DNA of 64,000 bases from Angiostrongylus vasorum (GCA_018806985.1 JADANN010000218.1:534302-598301), one strand, 5' to 3'; numbered from the stretch's first letter, positions 13,096 through 26,721 are shown. Notes: generated by a model not told the origin, from the sequence alone. Numbers and translations: made by a program.

Positions 13096-14929
13096 GTCAA
13101 TCGTTTTCTTCTCTCTTATCTGATAAACGGTAGCTCATCGATGACTATACAAGCAACGAAAGCATGAAAGCGAAGCAATAACAATCGAAGTCATTTTCTC
13201 ATTTGATTCATTTCTTCGCCTTCTTTAATGTTCTTTCTAAGAAAATGTCATACCGGAGTGAGTATGGATGCTTTTAAACTTATAAAGGGAATTTCCATAA
13301 TAATGGTTCTAATGAGTAGCACCTTTAAAAATGTTTACGCTACTCAACTCTATAATATCTCAAAAAGGATGTGATCTCATAAATGCCTTTCCATCTATTT
13401 TTGAACTTCTTACCTGCATGAGCGAAAACGAGGCGGGAAAGAATTAAGGCGAATACAGGGAACGATTAATGATGACTGATAAGATGTCCATTGAAACAGA
13501 CGTCAATGATTGCTGCACTAACGGTGTTGACGATAAGATAAGTGATGACAAAATAGAGAAACCATAAAAAAGAAAAAAAATGAAAGAAAATGACTGAAGC
13601 AACGTGAGCGATGTTGTGTAAGCTTGCTTGATTAAAAAAAAAAACATCTCCACTGAAGCATTCATGTTGATGAAGTTCAGTCAGTGGACGAGTTGTCGTT
13701 TGGAATTGACGATGATCTTCTACACGACATCATCAACGGCGGCGGCGGCGACGACGACGACAACAGTGTCAGAAGCGATGAGGTGACTGACGCTGGCCTC
13801 TGATCGATAGATTCTATGAGGTGTAGACGTACAACTCGTACACATCATTGCAGTTACGAGTAAACACGGTCATAAAAATGAACGATGGCTTGATTATCCT
13901 GTCTTGCCAATTTTTTCATGCCTATCGATTTTTAACGATGTCCAGAATGAAGTAGTGAGGAGGAAAAAGAGCGAGGAAAAAAAAGGAGTGATGAATGCCA
14001 GAGAGGAAGATTACGACGCATATTTCGGATGTAACAATGCACATCTCCATCATTGCTACTCTTAACCTTCCAATATCTTATTTAAATCGTTACCAACCTC
14101 ATTATTTGATGCTCTACTAATGAATTATGAATAACGAACAACACTTGTAAAGTTGGATGGTCCCTCTTCTTAATGAACCGCGATGTGATTTATAGCGTAT
14201 CAGTTTGCTTCTGATTCGTATTTTGTTGCTCAAGCAATTTTTTTGCCGGGGCCGATGATAGCCGTACCAGGACGTTCCAATGTCGTTCGTCATATCAGAG
14301 GCAGTCACTGAGCCTTATGAATCGGAAAGAGTTTCGCTGCTTAGGAATTGGGTGGATTTCTTCGAAGGGATTACGATTTTCAGCATAAACAGGATGTTTT
14401 CATTAGCTTCCGGATGAAGATGTCGACCACTTTGTCAGCCTAGGGGACCTAATGAGAGAACAACCTCTCCACTAAGCATCATAGTTCGAGGAACACCCAG
14501 AAACACCCATAAATCATAGTGTAGGAAGGCGATGAGCCCTATTGTTCATAGTGTTTGTAGCAGGTGCTGACAGCTCTCAATCGAGATTAACTTTTTCATC
14601 TCATTTTTTTAACCTTCAAGTGAACGCTTTCCTTCCACATTGGAGGGTGTTTAGTGATTTTTGCAAGGAGTTATAACCAAGCAAAAAGTCATATTTTATC
14701 GTTTGCAGCGGCTTTTTTCTTTTTCTGATTAACTTCTTTTACCAATTCAGAGGCAGCGATAGACATAAACTGCTCTATCTTTAGGGGAATTCCACAAGAA
14801 AAACAAAAAGCGTTAAAAATTGAATCTGAGAAGAGAACTACATAAAGAAGTATCTAGTAGTATGGCCACTCAAGATAAAATAGGAAAGTTGTGAACAAAT
14901 AAATAAATGAAATAAATGTATAAGAACTC
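13093..14929. other. No gene recognised
   Basis: One GGC/GAC-rich island; otherwise short ORFs only. Confidence 0.6.
13730..13800. other. (GGC)n(GAC)n-rich island
   Basis: ACGGCGGCGGCGGCGACGAC within AT-rich DNA. No protein frame with recognisable content. Confidence 0.5.
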
Positions 14930-15200
14930 TCGACGTTGATCAGTTCCTTAGCGATGGCTATGAATTTGATTTCATTAACCATCGTTAGAGGTAGCTGAAT
15001 GCATATCTGGCCTATGTAATGACGTTTGATGGCCTACCGATGTGTCAAATCAATGCTGTTATCTTCCCATAAAAGTCTGGTATCAATTTGCTGACCCCAG
15101 AGCGATGGAATGAATGACTTATGATCTCTGGACGCTGGATCGAATTAAAGAGCGCGTGTGTATTGCACGGCACCTCTAGCCACTGCGCTACACACAGCCT
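14930..15200 (-). mobile_element. tRNA-derived SINE, family A
   Basis: Antisense copy, CGTTGATCAGTTCCTTAGCG to CACTGCGCTACACACAGCCT. It carries the GCTGAATGCATATCTGGCC and AAGTCTGGTATCAATTTGC blocks. AT-rich sequence flanks both sides. Confidence 0.8.
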
Positions 15201-15594
15201 CAAATTGAATATATATAGAATATAATATAGAATATAATACGATGTCAATAATTATTGCATACTAAAAACCGATAATATAACTCTAAAACATGGCTAATTT
15301 CCTACCACGTCACATCTACAAGCAGTGACTTTACCATATAAAAGAAAAATCGTTGCTGCTCTTCAATCGAATCTTTTGCCTTTAGAGAAATGATTAGCTA
15401 AGATGTTCCAATGCGATATCCTCGGTTCTGAGGAAGACGACGTACCATAATGTTTCTTCTCTTTTTACGGAAGAAATCATTGTCGATGTAGAGACACAAT
15501 GTCGTCTTCGTTTACGCTTTTTAAAACTAGTAGACGCTGATTTTAACTTCTATTTGCTACCTATTATGCCTTCATAGGAGGATATGATGTGAAA

Positions 15595-15640
15595 TACAAC
15601 CACAATGATGCTGAGATATTCGGACAACACCGGTTTATTC
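15595..15640 (-). mobile_element. Fragment of SINE family B
   Basis: ACAACCACAATGATGCTGAG matches the antisense block CAACCACAACGATGCTAGAG of the 16.3-kb copy. Only this short core is recognisable. Confidence 0.4.
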
Positions 15641-16138
15641 TTCGCTTCTTCTTTGCTCTGGCAAATTTTCTATGTGAAACCTACAGCTTTCTAATAACCT
15701 ACTAGTTTGTGTCGTTTTCGTTCGCAAAGTTATCAGACCTAAAATCGCTAAATTGGCAAATAAAATTGACAATTATCGGAGACGTCGAATAACTTAGTTC
15801 GCTTGGAGTGTGATCGAACCAGCGATCGTCTTCAGCAGAGTCATCGCACCAACAACAGTGACTAGATTTATTTAAATGCTTATTTGGACGTGATAAAGAA
15901 GAAAAAGTGGTCAGAAAATCTTCTAAATATCATTCTTTAGAAGTGAACGCTCCACCTTAAGAAACTCCATTTATTTTTAGCTAATCACAATAGAACCATC
16001 GTTTAACGGATTTTTCTTTCAAAACACCTGTGTAAAAAAAAGGAAGAAGTTTTGTCAAACTCTGTAGCATTCGTTAAACAATGAACTAATTCGAATTTAA
16101 AAAATAACACGGAAAGTGTATTAGTTAGAAACGCAGCG

Positions 16139-16417
16139 CAGCATCACTCGTGGTCGCTGAATCGACCCCGTCCCAGGTCAACAAATCCTTCCAGCCCTTC
16201 GATGTCAGCGAAGTAGGACCAAAGTTGTCTGAAACGTTCCTTGCAGTCTACAAAAGTCGTCAACATCCCCTGGGAGTAAAGATTTAACTGAATTATACCA
16301 GATTCAACCACAACGATGCTAGAGTGTTCGCAAAACTTGGACACCGGGCCAGATCGAACTACGATTTACCCTTGCAGGAGCTCTCGCATTACACGCTGAG
16401 CCACAGAGGCCCTTGCT
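16139..16417 (-). mobile_element. SINE family B, longest copy, tRNA head at right
   Basis: Read on the minus strand, the head GGGCCTCTGTGGCTCAGCG ... GTAGTTCGATCTGGCCC (16414 down to about 16345) has a pol III A box, a B box (AGTTCGATC) and a pairing acceptor stem (GGGCC/GGCCC). A shared body block containing AGCATCGTTGTGGTTGAA follows. The left limit is uncertain; I place it at flanking inverted repeats at 16127-16136 and 16418-16427. A 66-residue minus-strand ORF overlaps the body and is probably incidental. Confidence 0.65.
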
Positions 16418-16721
16418 CTGCGTTTCTCCCAGCTAGTTTTCTATCTACCAGTGCCAACAGCCAGGATTTCCAGACTGCAATGATGAACTCGACCATAATT
16501 TAAAGAAATTCGAAAAAACAAGGCTCAGAATCAGAAACCCAAAGACCTTCGCAGTAAATCGAGTGGAACAAGTGCTGGGTTCTGCACGATTTTTGAAAAC
16601 AGACAGTATAAATGAATAATTAAATAGACGGTGATGATGTTTGAAGACTTTTAAATGGATATGGTGGGGTATTATTGATGACGTAATGAAGGAGGTGAGA
16701 CGAATGATCTAATTTAAAGGT

Positions 16722-16925
16722 GGCTCAATGCGGCGATGCCGATGACCAACCAACAGTGGGCACAGCCGCGATGCGACGGCCGCGCGGCCTCCGCGGCTGC
16801 GGACAACTGTCACAAATGGCGGCGACGAACGCTTCGCCGCGCGATGGGAGTCCAACGGCAATCGTTCGTAAACGGACGGATTCGAATGCCGACAGAAGAC
16901 GATCCATCACCGATAGTCACCACAC
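16722..16925. other. GC/CpG-rich island with nested palindromes
   Basis: CAGCCGCG (16763-16770) pairs with CGCGGCTG (16792-16799) around the 12-bp palindrome GGCCGCGCGGCC (16778-16789). Overlapping ORFs in three frames and on both strands carry no domain, as expected from GC-rich DNA. Confidence 0.4.
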
Positions 16926-19054
16926 ATCACACATCCACACATCACTTCACAATCTCTTGAGGTCAGCAAAACTTTGCTAACCAAACAGGCGTGGGCGAAT
17001 GGTTTGAATGAAGGAAATGGAATTTTCGAGTCTAGTCCTCTGAAGCAGAATAATCCATTTTTGAGGCTTTTTCGATTAACGGCAGTTAGAAGATCCTATT
17101 CTTCGTGATGTCTTGGGAAAAACCAGGATCTAAGGTGTAATTAAATTCGATATATTCAAATATAATCGTTTGTTGATAAATGTAACAAAAAAAAACGGTA
17201 GTACTAATGCATGGCTGATCAACTAACGTTTGGCATTTTTTTTTGCCATGTTAGCATCGATTACTTATTGGAACTTATGGGAAAAAATGATAACGCAACA
17301 GTTCTTAATTCTTCATACAATCGTGAAACTCACCGAAGATTTTCATCTCATCATTTTCGATTTTTTAATAGCGTAAGTTTTTCAAAGCATTTAAAAGATC
17401 TCAAAAATCTCAACCCAACTGAAATAGGATAAGATCCGAACTAGAAGTGTCTAAAAATATAACATGGAATTAAGTCGATGTTTCAAGGCCGACCGGGGAA
17501 AAGTGCTGGAACATTCGCATATAAAGTTCTAAAGGCGTCTTCATTTTGAAAACATGAAGAAAACGAGCTCAGAAGGATGTCCGGTGATCAGATAAACTAC
17601 ATAATTGTAAAATATAACTGCAAAACTCATTTAGAGAAGCAATATAGAAGTATTTTTACAGTAAGGCACTGTAAATTTGTTTCTTAGCGTCGTTTTGCTC
17701 GTGGTTTGTTTTAGCCCTTCAGTAGCCCTCGCTTTTCTTAGAATACCAGATATTTTTATTTATCTCAGTTCGTTTAAGCAGAAGGAAACCTTACCTTACC
17801 AGTTACCGATTGCCCATTGAGAAAAAACTTTTCATAAAAACCATGTATTGATCGTGCCATAATAAAGGTAGCCATTCCTTCCTGTAAGCTAAAAATTAGT
17901 AACAGCATTATCAAGAAGTTATCAGAGCAATCGCCAGCCAGATTTAGTATTCATATTTTTGAGTGGGACCTTTGAAGACGTTCAAGCATTTCATTATACA
18001 ACGGATTGCTCATACAGGAAGAGATGAGTCTTCTGTTGAATATGCCACATAGCCATCATATCGGAGATTTTAGGAGTTTTGAAAGGAAGAGATGAAGAAA
18101 ATAAAAATTCTAGTCATCGAAATCCATTACAATTATGGAAGACTGGTCCGCATGAGGAGGGAACTTCGAAGAATCGCTGTACAAGCTACGTTACAACGCT
18201 AAAGCAGATCTTCTCTGCAAGTACCGAAATAAAAATACGTGGAATAGTAGCAGAAAGCTTGATGAACTTTGTGAAGCAAGTGGGAAAGTGATGCAAATCA
18301 ACGAAAAAGTGGTTTTTAGCGATATTGTTATGTGGTGGTTTCCTTTCGTATTAAAACCGTCAAGTAGTTGTCACTCAACGATCGGTAGGTAGTCGTCTAT
18401 AATTTTCATTTTAGCTCACTTGGCGATTTGGATAGATTCAGAGAAAAGGAAAAAATTAAAATCTTTACTTTATTGAACATTTTCAGCAGTTTGACGAATT
18501 AGTCAACATGGTGGTTTGTTAGTGTTTTTATAGTAGACAGTAATAGCAAACTTTCATCCCCCTTTCATCCTTTCAACTTTCATCCTTGTACTGTTTCTCA
18601 GTTGAGCTCAGCTTTTTTGACATAAAATTACAAATTCTCTGAAAACTTCCGAGGAAATTTTTGCTACTAATATCTTTGAATTGTCTCCAAAGAGGAAAAG
18701 AGTGGACTTTTTTATAAAATTTAGTAGTCGTTTGAACACTACCGTAATCTACAAATTATGCCCAAGCATCTGTCATTGGTCAGTCAGAACGGTCAAAATC
18801 CTAATACTTTCCTGAATAGTTCATTCTACAAAGTTTTGAGTCAATTTTGCATGAGTGAAATGTCTACAACAACAGGATTCTTAATGTCCTGGAAATAATT
18901 ATTATGGTATCGTACACCTACCGTAGCGTTTGGAGCGACAATGACATGTGCAACTTTCTTTTCTCACTGTCCTTCTGCAATGGTCCGGATTATCGTCGTC
19001 AACTTATGATGTTGCAAATGAAGTCTGCTTCTGTTGTAGCTGTTGTTGTTATCT
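16926..19054. other. No gene recognised
   Basis: AT-rich with ORFs under 75 codons. Confidence 0.6.
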
Positions 19055-19205
19055 TTTCGAGGCCGGCACCGTTACGCTCGGTCTTAGGGGTGATGGATGC
19101 GTTCGGCATCGAAGCCGGCCAGCAACTGCACACCACCCAGTCGAGGCCGAACCGACCGACACCGCTCGATCGACGTCGCCTGACGAGATCGATATCGAAA
19201 AGAAA
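19055..19205. other. GC/CpG-rich island with a Hox/PBC-like site
   Basis: Contains GCCGGC twice, CGATCGACGTCG and ATCGATATCGA words, and TGATGGATGC at 19091-19100, close to the known Hox1-PBC composite TGATGGATGG. Overlapped by a 168-codon ORF that I do not recognise. Confidence 0.35.
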
Positions 19206-19470
19206 AACATTGAATCGATATTTATACTTTACACAATCTTTCTACAATAGTCGTGCATTGCTTTACATGTATCACACCAGAAGCGTACAAGAGAAGTCCA
19301 CACTTTTCAGGCTTCATTCTCGGCTTTTTTCTCGTACAAGTTCTAGTACACATCAAAATTGCAAACAACACTTCTTCGTCCAGGACGTACGAAGCTTTGG
19401 CTTATGTTGATAGCTAAAAGCATGGAAAGAGGACTCGGCGAAACGAAAGTAGCACACTATAGTATGAGGG

Positions 19471-19488
19471 CGAACATTCGAATGTTCG
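19471..19488. other. Perfect 18-bp palindrome
   Basis: CGAACATTCGAATGTTCG equals its own reverse complement. Could be a dimer-binding site or chance. Confidence 0.6.
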
Positions 19489-20123
19489 ACTATTTGACGA
19501 TTCCTAGGAACTGGACTATCAAAACAGATGCCCAGGTATAGCGCTTTTGAGTGTATTTCCTTTAAACGGGAAAAAATAACGGTGCCTAGCAATTTAAGTG
19601 GCATGTACTTGAACTTCTAAGATTCCAGTTTACTAGGCATTCCATACAGTTTTATGAAATATGATTAAGAAAAGCTGAAAAAGTTTACTCTTGTTCTGGG
19701 TATCGGTTAACTCCTATCATATTAATTAGCTAACTTAAGCTTACTACGAATGGGGACGTTGTGCAACTTCAATTTGATCCGAATACCGTCGAATATTCGG
19801 AGTTTCGATCGCCAGATTACGATCCCAAACCTCCTATCATTTTCCATTACTCGCATTAGCGACGACGGTGTCGTCATCTAATCATTTGATATCCTGTGTA
19901 AAAAGGAATTTTGTGAATTTTTTTACCACAATAATCTTTTATGACGAGGAAAATCAACATTTGTTCTAAGCACAAATCGTGCTAGTAAAATTACTGCCCA
20001 AATGGGACAAGAAGTCCGAAAAAAGAAAATTGGAAAACTCTAACATAAGGACTTTGCCCCGTTGACAGGTGATTGCTGATGGCACTGGTAGATAGAAAAC
20101 TAGCTGAAAGAAGCGCAAAGCAA

Positions 20124-20235
20124 GACCCTCCGTGGCGCAGTGTGTAATGTACCAGCTCCAGGAAAAAGAAATCGTGGTTCGATCTAGCCAGGGGTCCAAG
20201 TTTTGCGAATATCTCAGCATCGTTGTGGTTAACAA
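20124..20235 (+). mobile_element. SINE family B, sense copy
   Basis: GACCCTCCGTGGCGCAGTG (A box), then ATCGTGGTTCGATCTAGCC (B box), then TCCAAGTTTTGCGAATATCT and CAGCATCGTTGTGGTTAAC, all shared with the 16.3-kb copy. Sequence after about 20240 shows no similarity. Confidence 0.7.
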
Positions 20236-23200
20236 CTTCGTTTTAAATATCTAGTAGGAAATTTTTGAGACTACGCAAAACTTTTTCTTCCTAAACATTC
20301 TCTACAGAGGTATTCAATTATATTTAAGCCCTGAGAAGAACTGATGAAACCATGAACACTTCAGTAATGAACGAAAAAGAGCTAAAATAAATCCACTCTT
20401 TCCGTTGTTTAGATCAAGAAAATATGAACAGTCTTCATTTGAATGTTGAAGTAGTAACTATGCTTGGTTGCTATTTATCATCAGAGAATCGAAAAACGGA
20501 ATAATAAAGACAATTCTACGTCCACTTACGCGTTTGACGGATTTGTTTATCCAAACAAAACTATCTGGAAGAATACCATTCCTGCTTAGCGATTATGTTA
20601 TCGCTTTAAATTCACCTTGTTAGTTCCATCTAAATAATTCCCAATGTGGTTTGGCCACTTCTCGTACTGTATCCATAAATATTATCAAGGCTAGCCTTAG
20701 AAAACTCCTGAAGTCTTCCCAACATTGTCTTATTCTCGTGAATTTTCTGCCAATCGAAAAGCTCGGCGTCACTAAAATACACTACATCGTTGTTGTTTTT
20801 TTTCTCCCTAAAATTCTTGAAGGGTCATGGAAAAGAGATAAAGAGGTAGTTAAATGAAGAGCTAAAACGGGTATTTCTGTAGTTATAATGTATACTTTGG
20901 TGCTTTGTGGAAATTTAAAGGACCGTAATCGTTAGTCAATGCCTGCTATCAAATCCTTTAAAGAAGACTTTAGATTTCAGATTCGTTGCTATAACGAAAC
21001 TATCTTTAGCTCTTTTATCTCTTCAAAAGAATTCTTTGTGTCGGCGGTTACGAAATCCAACAGATTTATCCCTGAGCTAACAAGAGGCTCGTTAGATCTC
21101 TGTAATCATCCGAATATTTTACGGCCCTTGTAAAATCTTTGCCCACTAGGACCACAACTTGGACCATTCAGACAGCATTCAATATTATTAGCGTCACTAT
21201 TAATATAAGTAATAGTGCTAATATTCTCACTGCTAATCATATTACCATCGCCATTACTACAATATTTCGCTTTCTTCGCACGAGTTACTTCGTGCCGGTT
21301 AGTCATGGGGACGCAGTGCATCCCTAGTGAGGCGGATAGAGGCTCTAACGCGGACCTAAAGCGAAAACCAGTCGGGAAGTATTAATGTGGCTAGAAAATA
21401 GGTTCCTTGTTCTTTGCCGTGCAGGCTTGACTTATATCCTTCATATACAGGTAATCATAGGCCCCTAAGTGTACATAGATGTGGTCCACGTTTTTTCATT
21501 CATGACGCCTAAAAGCAAAAGATTGAAAAGTGTATTGAAGGATGATCAGCGCTGGTTTCAAAATAAACTGTTCATATACTCTCAGAATGCTCTCAGCTCT
21601 TCTTCATCATTAGTGCGAGGTCTGTGATGCTGAGGAAGCATTAAAAAATTAAGGCCACGATACGCGAGATCAGTATGACTGGAAACCTCAGCAGGGCCGG
21701 TTCATTTAAAGTCTTTTACTTTTGTTCCACTGAAGAAGTAAAAGGCTTCTATGAGAAAGCATTTCTTTTAGTTCATTCACAGCAAATAGCGTCAGTATCT
21801 GATCTTAGGATATCAAACGTTCTACAAATTTGAAAGGTCCCAAAAGATAGTGAGCTTGATCGACCGAGGAATAGAGTTGTACCAAGTACCATATATACCT
21901 TCAGAAAACTTTTCACATAACTATTCATTGCGTTACTTAGCCGCACATTTTTAGTGGTAATAGAAACGTTTGCACAGGTGGATAGCTGTAAATCATCGTC
22001 CCAAATCAGGGCTAGGCAAAAATCGGTTCAGTCACAGAAGTTGCTGTTGTTGTGGAAGAATCTTAGCCACAAGATGGCAAATCTCCCTGTGATCAACAAA
22101 GTTTGGCACGTGTTTGTGACGAAGAGCTAGGAACGCCATCGAACGGGAGTCTTAGGAATCTGGAGAAAGCCATGATCAACCAGTATTCACTAAGTCAGTC
22201 CGGCAAGAAAGGGATCTGTAACAGATCTCCAACAAGTTATAGTCGATCCTACACACAAACGCGCCTAATTCTGTCGATGACGGTTACAAAGAGCGAAACT
22301 ATTGAAAGAAATTCTTGCATAATCACAACCTTTAAGGATGTGTCATCAAAGTGCCTAAGTGGAGCAGGAAGATATAAGGAGTTCGGATAGTTTAAGGAGA
22401 AAGCGAGTAAAGTAGATAGGTCTCCTAAGCGATCCAATTAAAATAAAAAGCTCACCAGAAGTGTGCTACTGAATAGCGAGATGAAATGAGTGCTGAAGAG
22501 GTTCAAGGTGGTGAAGGAAGAATTTTCGTCGGCCGCTGCTTGTGACATTGTTATCACCGATCGCCCTTGGTGTATGTTATTGAAGGCACTCTCGCAACTG
22601 ACAATGACAAATGACACCGTAATCACATCAGCATCATCAAAAGAAAAACTCAGTGATTGTTATCAACATGGACCTCATGGGAAGTCAGTAGTCAGCGATT
22701 ATCATCACCGACGTGGTCACCGAGCTAATAAATTTTGTGCGATCATCATCTATTTGTTGCCAACGATGTGCACAAGTTCTTTCGAGTTGTCCTTCATGTA
22801 ATTTCCAAAACCGACGTTTCATAAACTGTGGCTTTGATGATCAATTCGCTGCAGATTATTGTTAATCAACGAATTACTGTTCTCTTTGTCTTCCTCACTT
22901 GAAAAAACGACTGCCAGTAAAGTTAACAGTAAGGAAATTAATGAAGGATACCCTTTCACAGAACGGCAAAAACACTTTCAGTTGAAATTTAAGTGTACCA
23001 TGTTAATAACGAACGCAAAAGGATTTTTCTCCAAACCATTAACTAATGCTAGCTTGCTTCCATTCCTAAGTGTCATATCTCCTCGTGTCATCATGATTCT
23101 AGAATATAATCGTTCGTGCTACCGCTAGGTTTCTTACGATTCTATGATGACTGAGCTAGTTTATTCTCTGGCCCTTATGAATGGTATCTCAAAAGTGATT

Positions 23201-24884
23201 TACTCTTAGTTGGGGTCTCACTTGCTAGAAGGGAATTCTCTCTCAGTGTTACAATCTCGGTGAAACTTCTTTATTCGTCGCAGTCCATGATCACCCATTA
23301 ACTTTAAAATTCTAACATAATCTTTAACAACTTGAGTACCAACCTATTGCAAATCAGCTATTGTTCGCCAAAATAAAAAATTGCAAAAGACATTTCTTAA
23401 TGCACCCAGACTTCTATAAATCTTCATGCAATGATTTACCGTCTCTTAGTGGTATTTTGGATGTTACTGAGTATCAAATTGCAATGTAAACAACAGGTTA
23501 GTCCTCTAACAGGGTTAAAGAAGAATCTGACATATAGTGAACTAATATGAATAGCCAGGAATTCACTTCCACAACAGTAATCCTATGTCAAAATTTGTCG
23601 CTTAGTTAAGTGAGCCCTGTCGCAAAGAGCTATCACAAATGCTCGTTTAATTCCAAAAAATATTGCTCTTTCTTCTTTATTCTACTTACGGTTTACTGTG
23701 TTTTTCTCATAACTGCCTTATGCGGCAAAGTGCTGAGAATACGGAATTACGCAAGAAGTAAATCTCGTGGTAGCTTCACTGCTAAAAAAAATCGAATGCC
23801 TTGGAGAGCACTTTTTTTCAAGCAGTAGGAAGAACATAGAGAGCATCACTAGTGATGACAAGCAGATTCGTTTGGGTCTCAGGAAGAGAATTACATGGCG
23901 TTCGGATGTTGTCGGTGGTTCCCTGAGGAGAGTAGCAACCAACTGCATTCAACCGAATTGAATGCTTAAACCATAAAGTCGATTATGGACATTAATTTGA
24001 AGCTGACAGCTATTCCCATGTGGGGAAACGTTATGCGAAAGTGACTCCCAATGGGGAATCACGATAAAAAGTCTGAATGGGGATAAATGGAAGAGGAAAA
24101 AAGAGCGAGAACTAACATATAACAATCAATAGAGAGGCGAATAGGGAACGATAAACAGTCATGTCAAATAAATGCTTATCAAGACGACACGAGTGCTTGG
24201 TAATTTGACTGATAAGAATAATCGTAGTCTTCTGCTTGAAAGAAATCACTCATTACCCAGCTGTTTGGGAGTTGTGATCTGAACGAAGGGCACGGTAGCT
24301 TAATTGTGATATAAAGATTTTAAAAAAAAGAGGTCTTCTGTGTCTTGCTTTTTGCTTCCTACTAGTTTTACTGTTGCTCGAAATCTTTGATAAAATGAAG
24401 ATTTAATTAAGCAACGAAGTGTTTTTGAAAGATCCAGCTTCTTAAAAAGAAGTCTTCCTTTGGATGTAAACATCTCACTTAACATGTTTCAATTCAAAGA
24501 AATGGTAGACCAAACAACAACGATGAGAGAAAGAAGACTATTGAAGAACGGTTGGCTGTTTTAGTATGTCGTGAAGAATAACTCGAGCCAACCCAGAAAA
24601 ATGGTATTATGCTTAGCATGCGATTCGTTTCAGTTCCTTCCTCCTACTTTTAAATTAACTTTCATGGCGTAAAATACTTAAGCAATCAAGGAAAACTTGT
24701 CGATAGGTGAAGTTCTTCGGCCCCCTAAAGGTCGACCACAATGTTTCGTTCGCAGCATATAACTGATAAATCGGCACTGCCCAACGCAGAGAATTGACAT
24801 CGTCTGAAACACGATTCTCACCGCCCTTTTTTCTCTTGAATTCCATCTGAACCAACCTCCTTCCGCGCTCTTCAACAACGACAG
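20236..24884. other. No gene recognised
   Basis: Several ORFs of 60-103 codons, none with a domain or a partner exon. TAAT/ATTA-rich near 21180-21260. A weak antisense similarity to repeat C lies near 22060. Confidence 0.55.
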
Positions 24885-25085
24885 ACAGGAGTGCTGTCGA
24901 TGACGACGGCGACGGCGATGGTCGGCTGGGATAGCGAGCCGGTCGGCTGGTCTGCCGAGTGATGGAGGAGCGTTCCGGCCGGCCGGCCCAACTCGACCAC
25001 GAAAGGTCTTCGACAATGATGAATGCTGGCTGGTTGCCTGCCTGACTGGCTGTTTGGCCATGGGCACAGCAGCGATCTCCAACTG
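24885..25085. other. GC/CpG-rich island
   Basis: GACGACGGCGACGGCGATGG and the palindrome CCGGCCGGCCGG at 24975-24986. The minus-strand ORFs across it have no recognisable domain. Confidence 0.4.
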
Positions 25086-25900
25086 CTCACTAACTGAACA
25101 CCTACTACTAGTTATCGGATATCACGCCAGTAGTTCTTCATGTTTTTTAGCAACTTCGTGTTTGCTTAATTGAGGAAGGTTTGAAGGAGGTTCCACACTA
25201 GTTGTGAAAGCATCACTTCTTCACGACTTTTTTACCTTCTTTTTTCATTACTTCATCACATGCGATTTGGTACTCTTTCTCATTCGCTCACTAAACTCAT
25301 TTCATTTAATAAAAAATCGGCACCATCTCCACCGTAAAGGAGTCCTTAAAGGAAGTGCCACTGGAACACTTGTTGTTCTACAAGTAATCCAACTGAAAAT
25401 TAGGTGCTCGTGTCTGCCCCAACACAAAAATCTTCGTCCACATATTTTATGTAATTTGCTTTTTTCTCTGCAACGCCGTTCAGCTTTCCGTACATGCAAT
25501 ATTTAACTCACCGTTCAGCTTTTTTCGTCGACCTGGATGATGGCGGTCTTTCAATTCCACCAACACCACCGAAAACTGTTTTCAATGGTTTTTAATTAAC
25601 CATATGTTTCTTTTCTCTTGTCTAAAGAATTCTCTTTGATCCTCTCAGCCATTGGACAATCGGAATGCGATCAATGAATTTATCGATGGTCGTTGTTAAG
25701 GCTGTGAACGATTCCTTTCTAATCGTTGAAATTATGGGTAAATAATAAGCCATAAGTTACAAAGCATCAATAGTGTTTTTAGATTACACAAAAGTGAAGC
25801 AGGAAGTTGATCGGAAAATAAGGTACTATTTTCGCAATTCCGCATCGAAACGTAAGGACTTTGACAAAAATACATGATATATATACACATTTAGTTTAAA
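25086..25900. other. No gene recognised
   Basis: One 100-codon + ORF and its antisense shadow, no domain. Confidence 0.55.
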
Positions 25901-26180
25901 GAAGCGTGTGGCGCAGTGGTCGGAGGCGCCCTGCAACACACACGTGGAATCGATCCCCGCGCCCACGACCCACCAAGGCTTCCATTGCTCCGGATCTGCA
26001 AATTGGTACCAGACCTGTCTGAGAGGATAGCAGCACTAGCTTGATACATCGGTAGGCCACCGCGAATTATTGTAAAGGCCAGATATGGATTCAATCGTCT
26101 CCAAACGATGCTTAATGAAGTCGAATGCATGGCGCATTCCTCAGGGGATTGATCAACGCCAAAGGCTTTATCCTTCATAT
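25901..26180 (+). mobile_element. tRNA-derived SINE, family A, well preserved
   Basis: Sense copy from GAAGCGTGTGGCGCAGTGG to CTTTATCCTTCATATG. The head includes GGAGGCGCCCTGCAACACAC and GTGGAATCGATCCCC. A loose AT-rich flanking similarity may be a decayed target duplication. Confidence 0.88.
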
Positions 26181-26721
26181 GCATTTAAAATAAAAAGTTG
26201 TTTAATTCAACAGATTTCCTCAAGTGTGATCCATATTTACTGATTTCATTTTCGAGCGTTTTTGAAGTTCTAAGAAATCACAATCATCTTGTGAGCCGCT
26301 TTTAACACCTTCGTTGGCTTTCAATACTTTAATTCTTAAGAAAGTGTGATCTAGATATTCTAAAAAAAAACTAGAGTCTATTTAAGAGAAGTCTGAGAAG
26401 TATGAAGTTTGCCCTGATTCTTAAACTTTAGGTTATTCAGTTTCCGAATGACAATCCACAAAGTGTGAACCAAGTGGTTGAGGAGTACTAGTGAGAGACT
26501 ATGATGGAATGATCAGTATTGAAAGCAATTACCTCTTTTACCAACTTTTTCCATTGTCGTGAAATTTCTCCATTTTAAAATGACAATAAAATTTACAGGA
26601 AAGCCTTTTAAAAATTATATCTACAACTGTTTCTTTAAAGATCATCTTCATTTGCTTTCTTCACCCTCTGTAAATCGTTGCTCCTGTTCCTTGTCTGTTA
26701 ATGACTCGTCCAAAGTCTAAA

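Noticed and set aside
18904..19410. 168-codon + strand ORF as a gene
   Set aside because: Crosses a CpG-rich island that opens several frames at once; no recognisable domain or partner exon.
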